A stretch of 64,000 nucleotides of DNA from Planctomycetota bacterium (GTDB lineage: Bacteria; Planctomycetota; Phycisphaerae; UBA1845; UTPLA1): positions 87,535 through 151,534 of the forward strand of contig JACRIM010000034.1 in assembly GCA_016235815.1 (NCBI GenBank), in the 5' to 3' direction. Under the pieces are notes generated by a model. The model saw only the letters and a program-made list of their open reading frames with translations, did not search any database and was not told the DNA's origin. Positions 26,292-36,800 of this stretch are shown in pieces. The translations under genes were made by a program, and so were the position numbers. Within the stretch, counting starts at the first letter, position 1, and each line of letters starts with the position of its first letter.

Positions 26292-27812
26292 ATGGATGCG
26301 GCGTCGTCAACACGCGATCGATTGCTTGGCCCCTTGTTCTTGAGCGTGCTTTGCGCTGTGGTCGGCGTTGTAGCCATCGTTCGGCCGTATCAGTGGATGA
26401 ACGACGATGCGTACTTTTACCTGAAGGTGGCACTCAATCATTCTCGCGGATTGGGAAGCAGTTTCAGCGGGTTGGCGCCGACGAATGGATATCACCCCTT
26501 GTGGCAGTGGATGTTGATGGTGCTGTTTGATTTGCTGCAGCCAGGCGTGGAGGGAGGGTTGTTTGCGGCGCGGGTGTTGTGTTGGGTGGTCATGGTGGGG
26601 GCGTTGGTTGCGTTCGTGCGATTTACAACGAGGGCCTTCGGCACAGGATGGGGGGCGGCAAGCGTCGCCGTGCTTTCGATCTTTGCGACGCGGGGCGTGT
26701 CGTGCATGGAATTCTGGCCGGCGGTTTTGCTGTTGGGACTGGTCCTATTACGGGCCTCGCGGGAGAGTTCAAGAACGGCAGGGCTCGGCGATTCGCTGGT
26801 GAGTGGGTGTTTGCTTGCGTTATTGGTGCTTTCACGGTTGGACCTCGCGGTGTTTGTTGTGGTCCTGTTCGTGGCGAGCGGAATCCGTCAGCCGGGGATT
26901 GCAAAGAGGGCGGGTTGGATACAAGCGGGCGTTGTAGCGGCGGCCATGATTGCCTATGCCGTTTACAACGCGCGGACGTTTGGTCATGCGGGGACCATTT
27001 CCTCGATGCTTAAGTCGACGTTTCCGGCACCCGTCATGCCCGGTGCTGCGACGCTTTTGTCAACAAAGCACGCATGGCCGGGGTGGGTGGCGGCTATCGC
27101 ATTGTGTTTCGTTCCGGCGCGCGGCGGGACCATTCACACTCATGATCGTGTAATCCGAATTCTGGCCGAGGCGACGTTGATCCACGCGGTCGCGGTTCTG
27201 ATGTTCACGCGATGGCCGGCGTTCGGGATCTGGTATTGGATATTGTCTTACGCGTCGCTGGCAGTGTTTGTCGGTGAGATGGGCCGACGGGTAAACAGGG
27301 CGCGGGCGGCGACCGTTGTCGTCGCGTTGGCGAGTCTATGGCACGCGGGGGCCATTGCCGACGCGTTGATTCGTTATCCCGATCAGCCCGAGGGTGAGAT
27401 GGGTCGGCAGTTCGCGGCGTATGTTCCGAAGGACGCGGTGGTGTTTCAGGTCGATGCGACGGGTATGACGTCGTACTTAAGCGATCGCACGATCATCAAC
27501 GGCGACGGGCTTATGAATAACCGGGAATTTCAGACGGCGGTTGGCAATCACGCACTCGACGCTTACTTGAATAAGTTCGGAGTGACACACATCGTGCATG
27601 ATGAAGCAGAGGCGCTCGGGGATGATTTCGCTTCTGGCGACTATCGAGTTGCGAAATACGATGTGCCGTGTCATCTCGAAGGAACCGGCACGACCCTGGC
27701 GCTACGGCGCGAGGACGAGGTTGCCCGGTGGACGGTGGAGTGGCCGGGGCAAGTTTTTCCGTGGCCGCGGGATGGGCATCGGCAGACGTTCGTGGTGTGG
27801 CGGCGGAAGTGA
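26292..27812 (+). CDS. Polytopic membrane protein, GT-C-like glycosyltransferase
   Basis: 506 residues with eight or more membrane segments. The first periplasmic loop carries NDDAYFYLKVALNHSRGLGSSFSGLAPTNGYHPLWQW in pieces: the acidic DD, then TNGYHPLW, a pattern typical of bacterial GT-C/GT39-like transferases that use lipid-linked sugars. A soluble C-terminal domain (about 390-506) follows. Donor and acceptor are unknown. The ATG at 26292 has only GGCGGG upstream. Convergent with folP, one nt apart. Confidence 0.8.
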   Translation: MDAASSTRDRLLGPLFLSVLCAVVGVVAIVRPYQWMNDDAYFYLKVALNHSRGLGSSFSGLAPTNGYHPLWQWMLMVLFDLLQPGVEGGLFAARVLCWVVMVGALVAFVRFTTRAFGTGWGAASVAVLSIFATRGVSCMEFWPAVLLLGLVLLRASRESSRTAGLGDSLVSGCLLALLVLSRLDLAVFVVVLFVASGIRQPGIAKRAGWIQAGVVAAAMIAYAVYNARTFGHAGTISSMLKSTFPAPVMPGAATLLSTKHAWPGWVAAIALCFVPARGGTIHTHDRVIRILAEATLIHAVAVLMFTRWPAFGIWYWILSYASLAVFVGEMGRRVNRARAATVVVALASLWHAGAIADALIRYPDQPEGEMGRQFAAYVPKDAVVFQVDATGMTSYLSDRTIINGDGLMNNREFQTAVGNHALDAYLNKFGVTHIVHDEAEALGDDFASGDYRVAKYDVPCHLEGTGTTLALRREDEVARWTVEWPGQVFPWPRDGHRQTFVVWRRK

Positions 27813-27813
27813 T

Positions 27814-28665
27814 TCAACGAAGGGCAGCGCAGGTGTCGACGACCTGCCGAATTTCCTTGACGTCGTGGACGCGGAGCATCTCCACGCCGGCCAGGGCACA
27901 GTGGGCGGCAACGGCAACGGTGCCCATCAAGCGGGCCTTGGGGTCGTCCTCGCCGAGGAGTACGCCGAGGAACTTTTTTCGCGATGGGCCGACAAGTACC
28001 GGCCATTTTCCCCGAAACGAGCGAATCGCACGGAGTAGTGCGAGGCTGTGTTCGGTCGTTTTTCCGAATCCGATGCCGGGATCGATCATCATCTGTGCGA
28101 CATCGACACCGGCACGCTCCAGTTCACGAGCGCGCTGGTCGAAGAACGCGGATACTTCGGCCACGACGTCGCGGTACATCGGGTTGGCTTGCATCGTTTC
28201 CGGCGTGCCCTGCATGTGCATGGCGACGAAGGGAACGCGGCGGGCCGCAAGTAGCGCGGGCATCGCGGGGTCGTGTTGGGCGGCGGAGATGTCGTTGATG
28301 ATGTCGGCGCCGGTATCGAGGGCGGCCTCGGCGACGGCCGCGAGGCGCGTGTCGACGGAAATTGGAAGCGTTAGGCCTGTCGCCCGTAGTTCGCGGATCA
28401 CCGGCACGATGCGGGTGATTTGCACATCGGGGGGCACGGCGACGGAACCCGGCCGGGTGCTTTCGCCGCCGATATCGATGAGATCGGCACCTTCACGTTG
28501 CATGGTGAATGCACGGGCGACGGCGGACTTCAGCGATGCGAACTCGCCGCCGTCGCTGAAGCTGTCGGGCGTGACGTTGAGGATGCCCATGATCAGCGTT
28601 CGCGGGCCGAATGTGAGCGTGCCGTGTGCAGTCGGCCACGAGCGGATGTCACCTTGCGTTGACAT
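27814..28665 (-). CDS. folP: Dihydropteroate synthase
   Basis: Joins 6-hydroxymethyl-dihydropterin diphosphate and p-aminobenzoate in folate synthesis; the target of sulfonamides. 283 residues. All conserved blocks are present: MGILNVTPDSFSDGG, GADLIDIGGESTRPGS, ISVDTR, IINDISA, MQGTPETMQ, MIDPGIGFGKT, GPSRKKFLG and RVHDV. ATG at 28665; no strong Shine-Dalgarno. Divergent from the next TPR membrane gene with 57 nt between starts. Confidence 0.97.
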   Translation of the reverse strand: MSTQGDIRSWPTAHGTLTFGPRTLIMGILNVTPDSFSDGGEFASLKSAVARAFTMQREGADLIDIGGESTRPGSVAVPPDVQITRIVPVIRELRATGLTLPISVDTRLAAVAEAALDTGADIINDISAAQHDPAMPALLAARRVPFVAMHMQGTPETMQANPMYRDVVAEVSAFFDQRARELERAGVDVAQMMIDPGIGFGKTTEHSLALLRAIRSFRGKWPVLVGPSRKKFLGVLLGEDDPKARLMGTVAVAAHCALAGVEMLRVHDVKEIRQVVDTCAALR

Positions 28666-28722
28666 GCCGGGATGATAGGCTGAGGCGAAGCGGAGTCCTA
28701 ATCTCCCGCGAGCGAGAGCTAC

Positions 28723-31035
28723 TTGAAGAACCCTTCGGACACAGCGCTCCAAGCCGACGCGAAATCGCGCGTGATTGTCTGCGCATCCATCGTCTTTATC
28801 GCGGCCGTGGCGTGCATGTGGCCGGCGGCGAAAGCGACCTTTGTCTCGGGCGACGATGAGCGGCTGATCCTGAACCACCTGCTCGTAAATCATCCAACGC
28901 CGGGCCACGCGTGGACGGTGCTGACCAGGTTGACGGATGATCTGTATCAGCCGATCCCGATGATTTCGTTTCAATTGAATTATGCGCTGGCGGGAGCGGA
29001 CGCAGACGGTCGTTTTCCGGTGAGCGCGCGGGGGTTTCACGCGACGAATCTGATGCTGCACGGCGTGTGCGCGGTCCTTGTGTTCTTCGTCGTGCGACGG
29101 ATTGCGGGGTGTACGCGCATCGGGTTTGTCACGGCGACGTTGTTCGCATGTCATCCATTCGCGGTGGAGCCGGTGGCGTGGATCAATGGTCGGATGATCC
29201 TGCTGGCAACGCTGTTCGCGCTGCTTATGATCTGGCTACGAATTCGCGAGGGGACGCCGTCGACCGTGGTAGCGGTGATCGCGTGGGCGGCGTCGGTGGC
29301 GTCGAAGGTGGTACCGACGATGCCGATTACGGCGATGTGGTGTGAGTGGCGCGTGCGGGGGCGACTGGTTCGGCGTGACTGGATCGCGTATGGAACGATG
29401 ATCGCCATTGCGGCGGGCGGAACGCTGCTGGCCACGAAGACCACGATAGACGCGGCGGGCGAAGGGGATGCCGGTGGAGCGTCCGCGTTCGTGCGTGTGG
29501 CGATGGCGTGGCGATATTATGTTGAAAACTATTTCTGGCCCACACGCCTGTGCGCCTGGAGCCCGCCGTCATTGGGAGTGAGTGCGAGCGATCCGCGTGT
29601 GATGATTGCAATCGCCGAGGCGTCGGCATTTACGATTGCCATGTGGTTTTTTCGGAAGAGGAATCCCGCGGCGTTTTTTGGCATTGGCTTCTTTGCCATC
29701 ACGATATTGCCGTTTCTTGCGGCGGGGACAACGCGGCGCTTTCTCGCGGCGGATCGGTACATGTACCTTCCGATCGTGGGGCTGCACTGCGCCGTTGCGG
29801 CGATTTGCGTTCAGACCTTTGACCGACTTCGCAAACGACTTTCGTTCGCGCGTGCGGATAAGGTAGTGGGATGGCCCTTAGCAGCCGCCGTACTCGCGAG
29901 TTTCATGTGGAGTCACCGGTTATGCGATACGTGGGCGGACTCGGTTCGCCGTGATGAGCGAGTCGTCGCGGTGAACCCGACCGAACCGGACGCCCATGCA
30001 CAGTTGGCGAAGGCCTATCTCTTTCAACGCGACCCCGATGCCGCGCTTCGCGTTATTTCATCGGCGCGGGCGACGCTGGTTGAGAACGGACGGCTCGCGG
30101 CGGCGGCGGGGGAGGCCTATCGCCAAAAGAGAGACTTTGAGTCGGCGGAGCGCGAACTACGGGTTGCCGTTGAGAAACTTCCCGAGCACACGCGGACGAA
30201 TTTTCTCTTCGCGTTGACGTTGGAGGATCGTGGGCGGTATGCCGAGGCGACCGCACGGTATCAAAAGCTAGTTGCGACCAGTCCTGAGTTTCTGCCGGCG
30301 CTGACGGCATTGGCGCGCTGTCACCGGCGCGATGGTCGTGTTCAGGAAGCAACGACGCTTTATGAGCGCGCGCTGAAAATAAATGAGAACAATGTTGAGA
30401 GCCTGCGAGGTCTGGCGGGCATTCTAATGGAGTCAAAGCAGGATGACCGGGCATTGAAACTGTTACAGCACGCTGCGCGGTTTGACATGAGCGACATAAC
30501 CGCGATGACGTGGCTGCACACTCTCCTGGTGGAACATGGGCGCGGCACCGAGGCCGCGGCCATCTGGGATCGTGTGCTCACGGTTTCAGGTCGAAGTGAT
30601 GAAGTGCTCGCATGGCGGGCGTGGGGAGAACTTCACGCGGGGAGAAGCCCGCGACCGTTTGTCGAGCAGGTCGCGCGTGCGCGGCCGGAGCGGAACTTCG
30701 CTGAGTGGGCCGTCGTGGTGGAGGCGTTGGGCCGTGGCGATGAGGACGCCGTAAAGCGCTTTGATTTGGCGGTTCCCGTTGGCGCGGATGTTGGGTCGAA
30801 TCGGACGGAGAAGCGGCGTTTGATCGTGTCCGCGATTGGAACGATGCCGGGGAAAGTCTTAACGACTCCTGCTGCCATGTATCTTGTGGCGCGGGCGTTT
30901 GTAATTGACGGACAGGTGGAGTCAGCGAAGAAGGCGGCAACCGTCGTGCTTCAGTCGGCTGACCCCTTTTGGCGCGATTTGGCGTTGCGGTTGATGCGAA
31001 CCGCGTCAACTACGGAGCAATCAGAGCCGCATTGA
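28723..31035 (+). CDS. Membrane O-glycosyltransferase-like protein with TPR domain (TMTC-like)
   Basis: 770 residues. The first about 410 residues are membrane helices with the TMTC/PMT-like features: GDDERLILN in the first loop, GFHATNLMLHGVCAV, and ACHPFAVEPVAWINGRMILL. The rest (about 425-640) is TPR repeats (AHAQLAKAYLFQRDPDAALRV, AGEAYRQKRDFESAERELRVA, ALTLEDRGRYAEATARYQKL), then a helical tail. TMTC proteins in animals mannosylate cadherins; the bacterial role is unknown. The start is uncertain: TTG at 28723 is the longest, with weak GAGAG upstream. The 3' end overlaps the convergent NPCBM gene by 26 nt. Confidence 0.82.
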   Translation: MKNPSDTALQADAKSRVIVCASIVFIAAVACMWPAAKATFVSGDDERLILNHLLVNHPTPGHAWTVLTRLTDDLYQPIPMISFQLNYALAGADADGRFPVSARGFHATNLMLHGVCAVLVFFVVRRIAGCTRIGFVTATLFACHPFAVEPVAWINGRMILLATLFALLMIWLRIREGTPSTVVAVIAWAASVASKVVPTMPITAMWCEWRVRGRLVRRDWIAYGTMIAIAAGGTLLATKTTIDAAGEGDAGGASAFVRVAMAWRYYVENYFWPTRLCAWSPPSLGVSASDPRVMIAIAEASAFTIAMWFFRKRNPAAFFGIGFFAITILPFLAAGTTRRFLAADRYMYLPIVGLHCAVAAICVQTFDRLRKRLSFARADKVVGWPLAAAVLASFMWSHRLCDTWADSVRRDERVVAVNPTEPDAHAQLAKAYLFQRDPDAALRVISSARATLVENGRLAAAAGEAYRQKRDFESAERELRVAVEKLPEHTRTNFLFALTLEDRGRYAEATARYQKLVATSPEFLPALTALARCHRRDGRVQEATTLYERALKINENNVESLRGLAGILMESKQDDRALKLLQHAARFDMSDITAMTWLHTLLVEHGRGTEAAAIWDRVLTVSGRSDEVLAWRAWGELHAGRSPRPFVEQVARARPERNFAEWAVVVEALGRGDEDAVKRFDLAVPVGADVGSNRTEKRRLIVSAIGTMPGKVLTTPAAMYLVARAFVIDGQVESAKKAATVVLQSADPFWRDLALRLMRTASTTEQSEPH

Positions 31036-32155
31036 GCAGATTCACGCGATCCTGAATGTGGGCCGATTTGCCGACTCCGACCTCAATCGTAAGTTCGTTC
31101 ACGCCGGAAACGCCGATGTCCACGTTTCGACGAGGCAAATTCGTCGCGAGATCTCGATGCTCCGCGGCCTTGCGTCCATCCAACTTGATAATCACCTCGG
31201 CATCGGCCATTGCGCCTGCGGAGTCGTCCATTGCAAGTTGGCACCGGAAATGTTGATAACGGCCGCCGAGGTTCCATGTTGCCTTGCATGGAGCGTGCAG
31301 GCCGATTCCGCGACGATAGACCTGTCCCTGAACGGTGAGCGGATCGCCGATGGCGTTGGCGTTCACTTGCATGGGCCATTTCTTATCAAAGTACGGAGTG
31401 CTTTCGTATCGCGCGGGGGCAAGATCGCTAAGCCAGATGCGACGATAGCCGTTGATCTCAATTCGCGCGGCACGGTCGGCAGGGATCGTGGCGTTTCCGA
31501 ACGAACCTGTCGCCATGATTCTGCCATCCGACCATTTCAGTGATTCAGCGCGGAGTTGAGTCCCGTCGATGAGCGTAATTTCGGCGCTCGGACCGGCGAG
31601 TTGGTGCCGATTAGCCTTGGCGAGTATCACGGCCTGCACGGACTTCCACGGAAGGGCGCGGTCCGTGCCGTTGATATTCATGGTCAGCTCATCGCGGGCG
31701 AATCGGGCAATGCTGCCGCGCGGGGCATCGCCGGAGAGGAGGAGCGTGACATCCTCGTCGGCGGGCGGGGCGAGACGCCGAGCCGAGACTGACGCGCGAT
31801 GAATGGAAGCGATCGCATCAATATCAATTCGCAGGGTTTCCAGCACACGAGAGTTCACGGAAAACGATTGGTCGTCGCCGCCGGCCGGGTCGGCGAGGAT
31901 GGCGGAGCCGTCGTGCAATTCGATGATCCAGTCGGCGTGGGTCGGCGAGGTTACCGCAGGCTCCAGGGTAACAACGTCGATGTCAGCCGCGGCGAAAGCC
32001 TGACCGTCGGCGAGCCTGATGCCCTCCGTGAGCGTCCATGAGCGAATCACTCCCTTAATGGGCTTGCCATCCAATGGAGTGACGGTCACCGGGGCGGCGT
32101 CGACGCGGCCGGACGCAATCAGGCAAAGAACGAAGAGTGAGGTTCGCACAGTCAT
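31010..32155 (-). CDS. Secreted NPCBM domain protein
   Basis: 381 residues, signal peptide about 1-20 (ends VDAAP). The C-terminal third (about 245-381) matches NPCBM/NEW2, a putative carbohydrate-binding beta-sandwich: QVYRRGIGLHAPCKATWNLG, FRCQLAMDDSAG, EVIIKLDGRKAAEHRDL and LTIEVGVGKSAHIQDRVN. The N-terminal part has repeated short beta motifs about LADG/HDGSAILAD that resemble planctomycete 'DUF' strand repeats. Last gene of the eight-gene MoxR operon; its ATG overlaps the upstream stop by four nt. Likely periplasmic or surface; may bind a glycan for the machine encoded upstream. Confidence 0.88.
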   Translation of the reverse strand: MTVRTSLFVLCLIASGRVDAAPVTVTPLDGKPIKGVIRSWTLTEGIRLADGQAFAAADIDVVTLEPAVTSPTHADWIIELHDGSAILADPAGGDDQSFSVNSRVLETLRIDIDAIASIHRASVSARRLAPPADEDVTLLLSGDAPRGSIARFARDELTMNINGTDRALPWKSVQAVILAKANRHQLAGPSAEITLIDGTQLRAESLKWSDGRIMATGSFGNATIPADRAARIEINGYRRIWLSDLAPARYESTPYFDKKWPMQVNANAIGDPLTVQGQVYRRGIGLHAPCKATWNLGGRYQHFRCQLAMDDSAGAMADAEVIIKLDGRKAAEHRDLATNLPRRNVDIGVSGVNELTIEVGVGKSAHIQDRVNLLNAALIAP

Positions 32156-33201
32156 TTCTGAAAGATCGGCATCGTTTCTTTAGGCATCTGAAGAATGATC
32201 ATGGCCATGGCGGTTCCGTATTCGGTGCCGGCTTCGCCGCGCCAGGAGCCGTCCGGAGCCTGCTTGGATAGTAACTCGTCGCGGATTGCGGGCCACCATT
32301 CGGCCCAGTGCTGGCCGCCAGCGAGGTGCATGGCCTGCGCGGCGTAATAGTGGCCATAGTAATAGTGCGTCTGTTCCTCGGTCTTGCCCGGGATGAATTT
32401 TTTCAGATACGCAACGCCGCGGCGCGTGCTGCGGTCTTCGTAGATTCCGGCGTAATAAAGCGACGCGACGCCCGCGGCCGATCGGGCGAACATCGATCCC
32501 GACGAATCGAGCATGTAACGAAAGCCGCCATCCGGGTTCTGGCTGTCCTTCACGTATTGGATCGAACGATCAATGACGCTCTTGGGCACTTCGACGCCGG
32601 CGTTGCGGGCGGCGCGAAGGGCCATGACCTGACAAATGGTGACGGAGATGTCGGCATCGGCCTTTACGGGGTGATAACGCCAACCGCCGCGATCATTTTG
32701 CGTGCGCACGATCAGTGCGACGGCCTTTTGCAATTTCTCGCGCAGATCGGCGCGCGGAGACATGCCATACATCTCGGCGAGAAAGAGCGTTGCGAAACCG
32801 TGCCCGTACATCGGGCCGTAGGACGTTTCGGCGGCAATGAGGCCGGATTGATCGCTGCACGAATTGAGAACGAAGTTCAGGCCGTTTTCGACGACGCGCG
32901 AGTAAGGTCCTCGACCGGGGACGCTGCCGTCGCTGACGAACGCCATGCATGCGAGCGCGGTAATGCCAACGTGGCGACCATATTGCGATCCGCTGCCGAA
33001 CGAGCCGTCGGGTTGCTGTTGTGCGGCGAGCCAGGCAAGGCCTTTGTTAACGGCGAGTTGGATGCGCGCTCGGTCATCGTCCGCACGGACGGGGCTTTGC
33101 GGTCGGTCGGCGGCAGGTTGCGATGTGGCGGGTTGAGCAATGAGTCGGGAGACGCCAAGCAGCGTAAAGAGCGCGAGGACGAGACGGGTAATGCGAACCA
33201 T
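32152..33201 (-). CDS. Secreted alpha/alpha-toroid (squalene-cyclase/prenyltransferase-like) protein
   Basis: 349 residues with signal peptide (about 1-22). The rest is a repeated toroid: QPDGSFG, DRGGWRYH, NPDGGFRY and APDGSWRGE at about 60-70-residue spacing are the QW-like repeats of terpene cyclases and protein prenyltransferases. The DXDD motif of class II cyclases is not seen, so it is probably not a terpene cyclase. Export to the periplasm also argues against that. Such toroids are a regular part of planctomycete MoxR/DUF58 operons as far as I recall. Seventh of eight genes. Confidence 0.88.
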   Translation of the reverse strand: MVRITRLVLALFTLLGVSRLIAQPATSQPAADRPQSPVRADDDRARIQLAVNKGLAWLAAQQQPDGSFGSGSQYGRHVGITALACMAFVSDGSVPGRGPYSRVVENGLNFVLNSCSDQSGLIAAETSYGPMYGHGFATLFLAEMYGMSPRADLREKLQKAVALIVRTQNDRGGWRYHPVKADADISVTICQVMALRAARNAGVEVPKSVIDRSIQYVKDSQNPDGGFRYMLDSSGSMFARSAAGVASLYYAGIYEDRSTRRGVAYLKKFIPGKTEEQTHYYYGHYYAAQAMHLAGGQHWAEWWPAIRDELLSKQAPDGSWRGEAGTEYGTAMAMIILQMPKETMPIFQK

Positions 33202-33204
33202 GTG

Positions 33205-33858
33205 CTATTTGTTCTTCTCGGCAGCCTGAGCCAGGTCGCGATAGTAACGGATGATCTCTTCGCGGTATTTTCCGAGGAATTCTTCGTCGAAGCCCTGTGA
33301 CACCTCGTGACGATCCTTCAAAGGCAGGTAGCCCCAGCCGCGGGTCAATTCAGCCTTTTCGTCGGCGCGGGATCCTGCGGGCTTTTTGTCGTTGCCGGGT
33401 GCACCCATGCCCCCCTTCGTGCTTTTCCCGGGGTCGGGGGCGTTGGAGCGTTTTGCAGTCTGCTGAGGCTTTCGATCTCCGGGCTTGGGGTCGGCGGGTC
33501 GGCGGGCCGACTGTTGTTGGCTGCTTGAGGAGTTATTCTTACGGGCCTGTTCGATGAGCTGGTCGATTCCCGCGACGATTCGGCGCTGCATCTGTTGAGT
33601 TTGCTGGCCGACGTCGCGTTGGTCGGCGATGCGCGTGGCGGCGGATTTCATGTCGGAGAGCGTGGCGTCGACGGTGTCGAGCGTGGAAGACTCGCCGCCG
33701 AGTAGCTTCTTGACGAGATCGGGATTGACGGCGCGGCGGGTTGTCGGTTGCGAGGCCGGTGCGGAGGTCGTCGGCTCGGCCGATACGCCAAAAGGGATCG
33801 CAGCAGTCGCCACGACGAGAAGCAGCGCTTGAAACAGCCACGATCGCGCACAAGTCAT
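33205..33858 (-). CDS. Secreted linker-rich hypothetical protein of the MoxR operon
   Basis: 217 residues: signal peptide (about 1-27), a T/S/P-rich stretch, a helix (VKKLLGGESSTLDTVDATLSDMKSAATRIADQ), a long disordered middle of Lys/Gln/Pro/Ser, and a conserved-looking C-terminus WGYLPLKDRHEVSQGFDEEFLGKYREEIIRYYRDL in two pieces. That tail is typical of a family found in planctomycete MoxR clusters. No enzyme motif. Likely a periplasmic partner of the adjacent coiled-coil protein; it overlaps that gene's end by four nt (ATGA). Confidence 0.8.
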   Translation of the reverse strand: MTCARSWLFQALLLVVATAAIPFGVSAEPTTSAPASQPTTRRAVNPDLVKKLLGGESSTLDTVDATLSDMKSAATRIADQRDVGQQTQQMQRRIVAGIDQLIEQARKNNSSSSQQQSARRPADPKPGDRKPQQTAKRSNAPDPGKSTKGGMGAPGNDKKPAGSRADEKAELTRGWGYLPLKDRHEVSQGFDEEFLGKYREEIIRYYRDLAQAAEKNK

Positions 33859-36800
33859 TGGGCCCCTGCCTTCTCGATCATCGTCTGGGCAATTTCCTGG
33901 ATCTTCCGTTGTCGTGCACCGAGGACGTCGATTCGCTTTTGTGGATCGTCCGCCGGATTCGCGGTCGACATTGCTTTTTCGAGAGCGGTCGTGGCGGAGT
34001 TCAATTCGGTTTGGAGCAGTCGAAGTATTTTCAGTTCCGCAAGCGTCGGCACAGGGTTCGCGGGCGTCGGCTTGCTCGGCCCGCCACCGCCGGAATTCTC
34101 GGAGGCGAAGCGCGGGTCGTCATTCTTTGAGCGTTCATCAACCGCTTCGATCAGTTGAGTCAGGGCGCGGAGTGCTGCATCCTGTTTGTCGAGTGCCGGC
34201 GTGGCGCGACGGGCCGTAAGTTCTTCGACAGCCGATTTCATCGCCTCTGCGACTTCGCCGCACACATAGTCGTACACGACGGATTTTTCGACCTTGGTTC
34301 GCACGTTCGCCAATGGCTCCAGCAGCGACTCCTGATCCTTGGCGATTCGGTTCAATGCAAGGGCATCGGCGCGAGGGACGGTATCACGATCCTTCAATCT
34401 CGCCTCGATTGTGGCGGTTTGATCGCGGAGCGATGCCTGCCGTCTGCGAAGCTCCTTCAGCGATTCGATGATGGCAGCCATGGATTTTTCAGCGAGTTGA
34501 CTCAGGGCCTGGTCTTCGATTTTTTCCAGCAGGGCAACCACTTTGGCAAGCGATTCCAGCGCGCCACGCTGGGAATCCTGGGCCTCGACGGCCTCGGTGT
34601 CCTTCAACCATGTCACCGCCGAGGTCATGTGGTCGGCCGCGGCCAACAGTTCGTCTTTTGCCTCCTCGGCTTCGGTTCCGTTGATCTTCATCGACTCTGT
34701 CAGGGTACGCGTTGTGTTTTCAACGCTGGCCTGCCGATCCGCGAGTAGGGTCATGCGCGAAGCGACATCTTCGGTTCCGCGGGCGTCGCTGGTCTTCTTA
34801 CGCAGGTCCTCCTGAACGGCGATGATTTTCGTGAGTTTGGCGCGCAGGTCCTGCACGTGTCGTGACAGTTGCTCCAATTCGCGCCTTGGCTTCTCCCGAA
34901 GTGCAACGAGCATGGATCGCATGACGGAGGCGGCGCGTTCCTGACCGGCCGATGCTTCAATAAGGCGCGCGGCGCGAACGGCCTCGGCTGACTCCGTCAT
35001 GGTTGGGAGAAGACTTCCCTGCCGGGCCGTCTGGGCGGCGCGCGTGAGCGACTCGGCGGACGGCCGATCACGATCTTGCAGTTGCGATGCCAGAGTATCC
35101 ATCGCGGAGAGCAGCTTCGCCGCGTCGGTCTGTGCGACCGATTGATCGGCGGCGATCATGGCCGAGTCCTTGGAGATGGAGTCGGGCGGCTGTTTCATCA
35201 GTCGCGCGGTGCGTCGGACAAGCCCTTCCTGGCCGTCGATGAGATCGTGCAGCTTGCGAACCATCTCATCGAAGCTGTCCCACTGTTCCACTTCGTCAAG
35301 CATGGAGCGAAGCCCACCAGCTGCACGCTCCAACCCGTCGGACGATTCATGCAGGCGGTTTCGGCGCTCGGCATCCGACGTTGGCCGTTCGAGCCCGGCC
35401 AGGTTTATTGTGGCGCGATTCACACCGTCGCGGACCGCGTCGCTCAGTCGTTTCGCGAGCCGTTGGGATTGTCGTGCAGCATCGGAGTCTGCCGTCTGGT
35501 TCATTTCCGCCCGGTGATTGAGCTGGGCGAGTCGACGGGACGCCTCGTCAACCTGTTGCGCAAGGCGACGTGCGTCGGCCGTTGCCCGCTCGGTACGTTC
35601 GCGGCGTGCTTCATCGGTGGAAGCCCCGGCCTTCAACTGATCGATCTGTCCCCGAATTGCCTCCAGCGCGGAAAGCATTTTTCGGAGGCTGCCTCGCATG
35701 GTCAACACATCCTGGCGAAGCCGCTCGGCAAAACGCTCGGGCGAGACGATGTTGAGGCGCATCACGGCGGAGCGGGCAGGTTTGTGACGGTTCCCGTGCC
35801 ACTCGTAGAAATCGGCAGCCTCGGCGACGTAGTCAATCGTGTCGCCGACGGCGGGCTTTCGTGGCGCGAGGTTCCATGCCAGAGTTCCGGTTTGTGTCAC
35901 CAAAGAACCCGGCGACGAACTGGAATCATTGTTCAACGGGATGTCGCCAACAAGGCTGTACTCGCCGGATTTGCTTGAGGCGAGGAGCGAGATACGGGCG
36001 ATGCCAAGATCGTCTTCAGCGCGAATGAGCACGTCGACGGTTGCGGTGGGGGTGACCTCCAGCGGGCCGGTGGGTTCCTTGATCGCCACAGCGGGGAGAC
36101 GGTCGGGCACAACGTCGAGTTGATAGCGCGGGCCTCCGCGCGATTCGAACTTGCTCTCATCGACAAGCACGACTTCAAATGCGCAGTCTTCATCGATTTC
36201 CATTTCGATGGACCCGGTGGTGCCGACGGTGTCGGCGTTTCGAAGCGGGAGCACGATACCGGATTCGAATACCACCCGAGACGCCGTGGCCGCCTCGCCG
36301 AAGGTGACGTTCTTGTCGGCGAGGACATCAAGGCGGATTCGGCAGCCTCGAACGAGCGAGACACGTGGGTCGCTCAGGTGATGTTCGTGAACGGGCAGTT
36401 GCGATGCATAGGGCGGCGGAGTGATTGTCAGCATCGCCGAGGCGACCGTCGGGCGTTTGACGAGTCTTAGCGCGCCGGGCCGATCCGATGTGTCGTCGTC
36501 GCCCGCCGAGAAGTAATAGGAAACGTCGGAGGTGAGCCGTTCAATCAGTCGGCGATACACGCCGTCGGGGTCACGCCGCATCATGGCTTTTTCGAGCGGC
36601 CGATTGCCGCTTCGCCAATGAATGAAGCCTCGCAGGTTGGGATCGTCGCCGCGCGTCAGATGCATTTCGGCGGTGAATGTTTCGCCGTGGGCAACGAGCA
36701 TGTCGCCGGTCAGCGGTTCAATTTGTGTTGACTTGGGCCACTGAATGTCGGCGAAGGGCGTCACGATTCGTTTTTGACCGATCGACAGCCATTCAGGGAG

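Noticed and set aside
32308..33300. Plus-strand frame of 330 codons opposite the toroid gene
   Set aside because: The toroid repeats and the operon overlaps on the minus strand are clear; the plus frame is a shadow.
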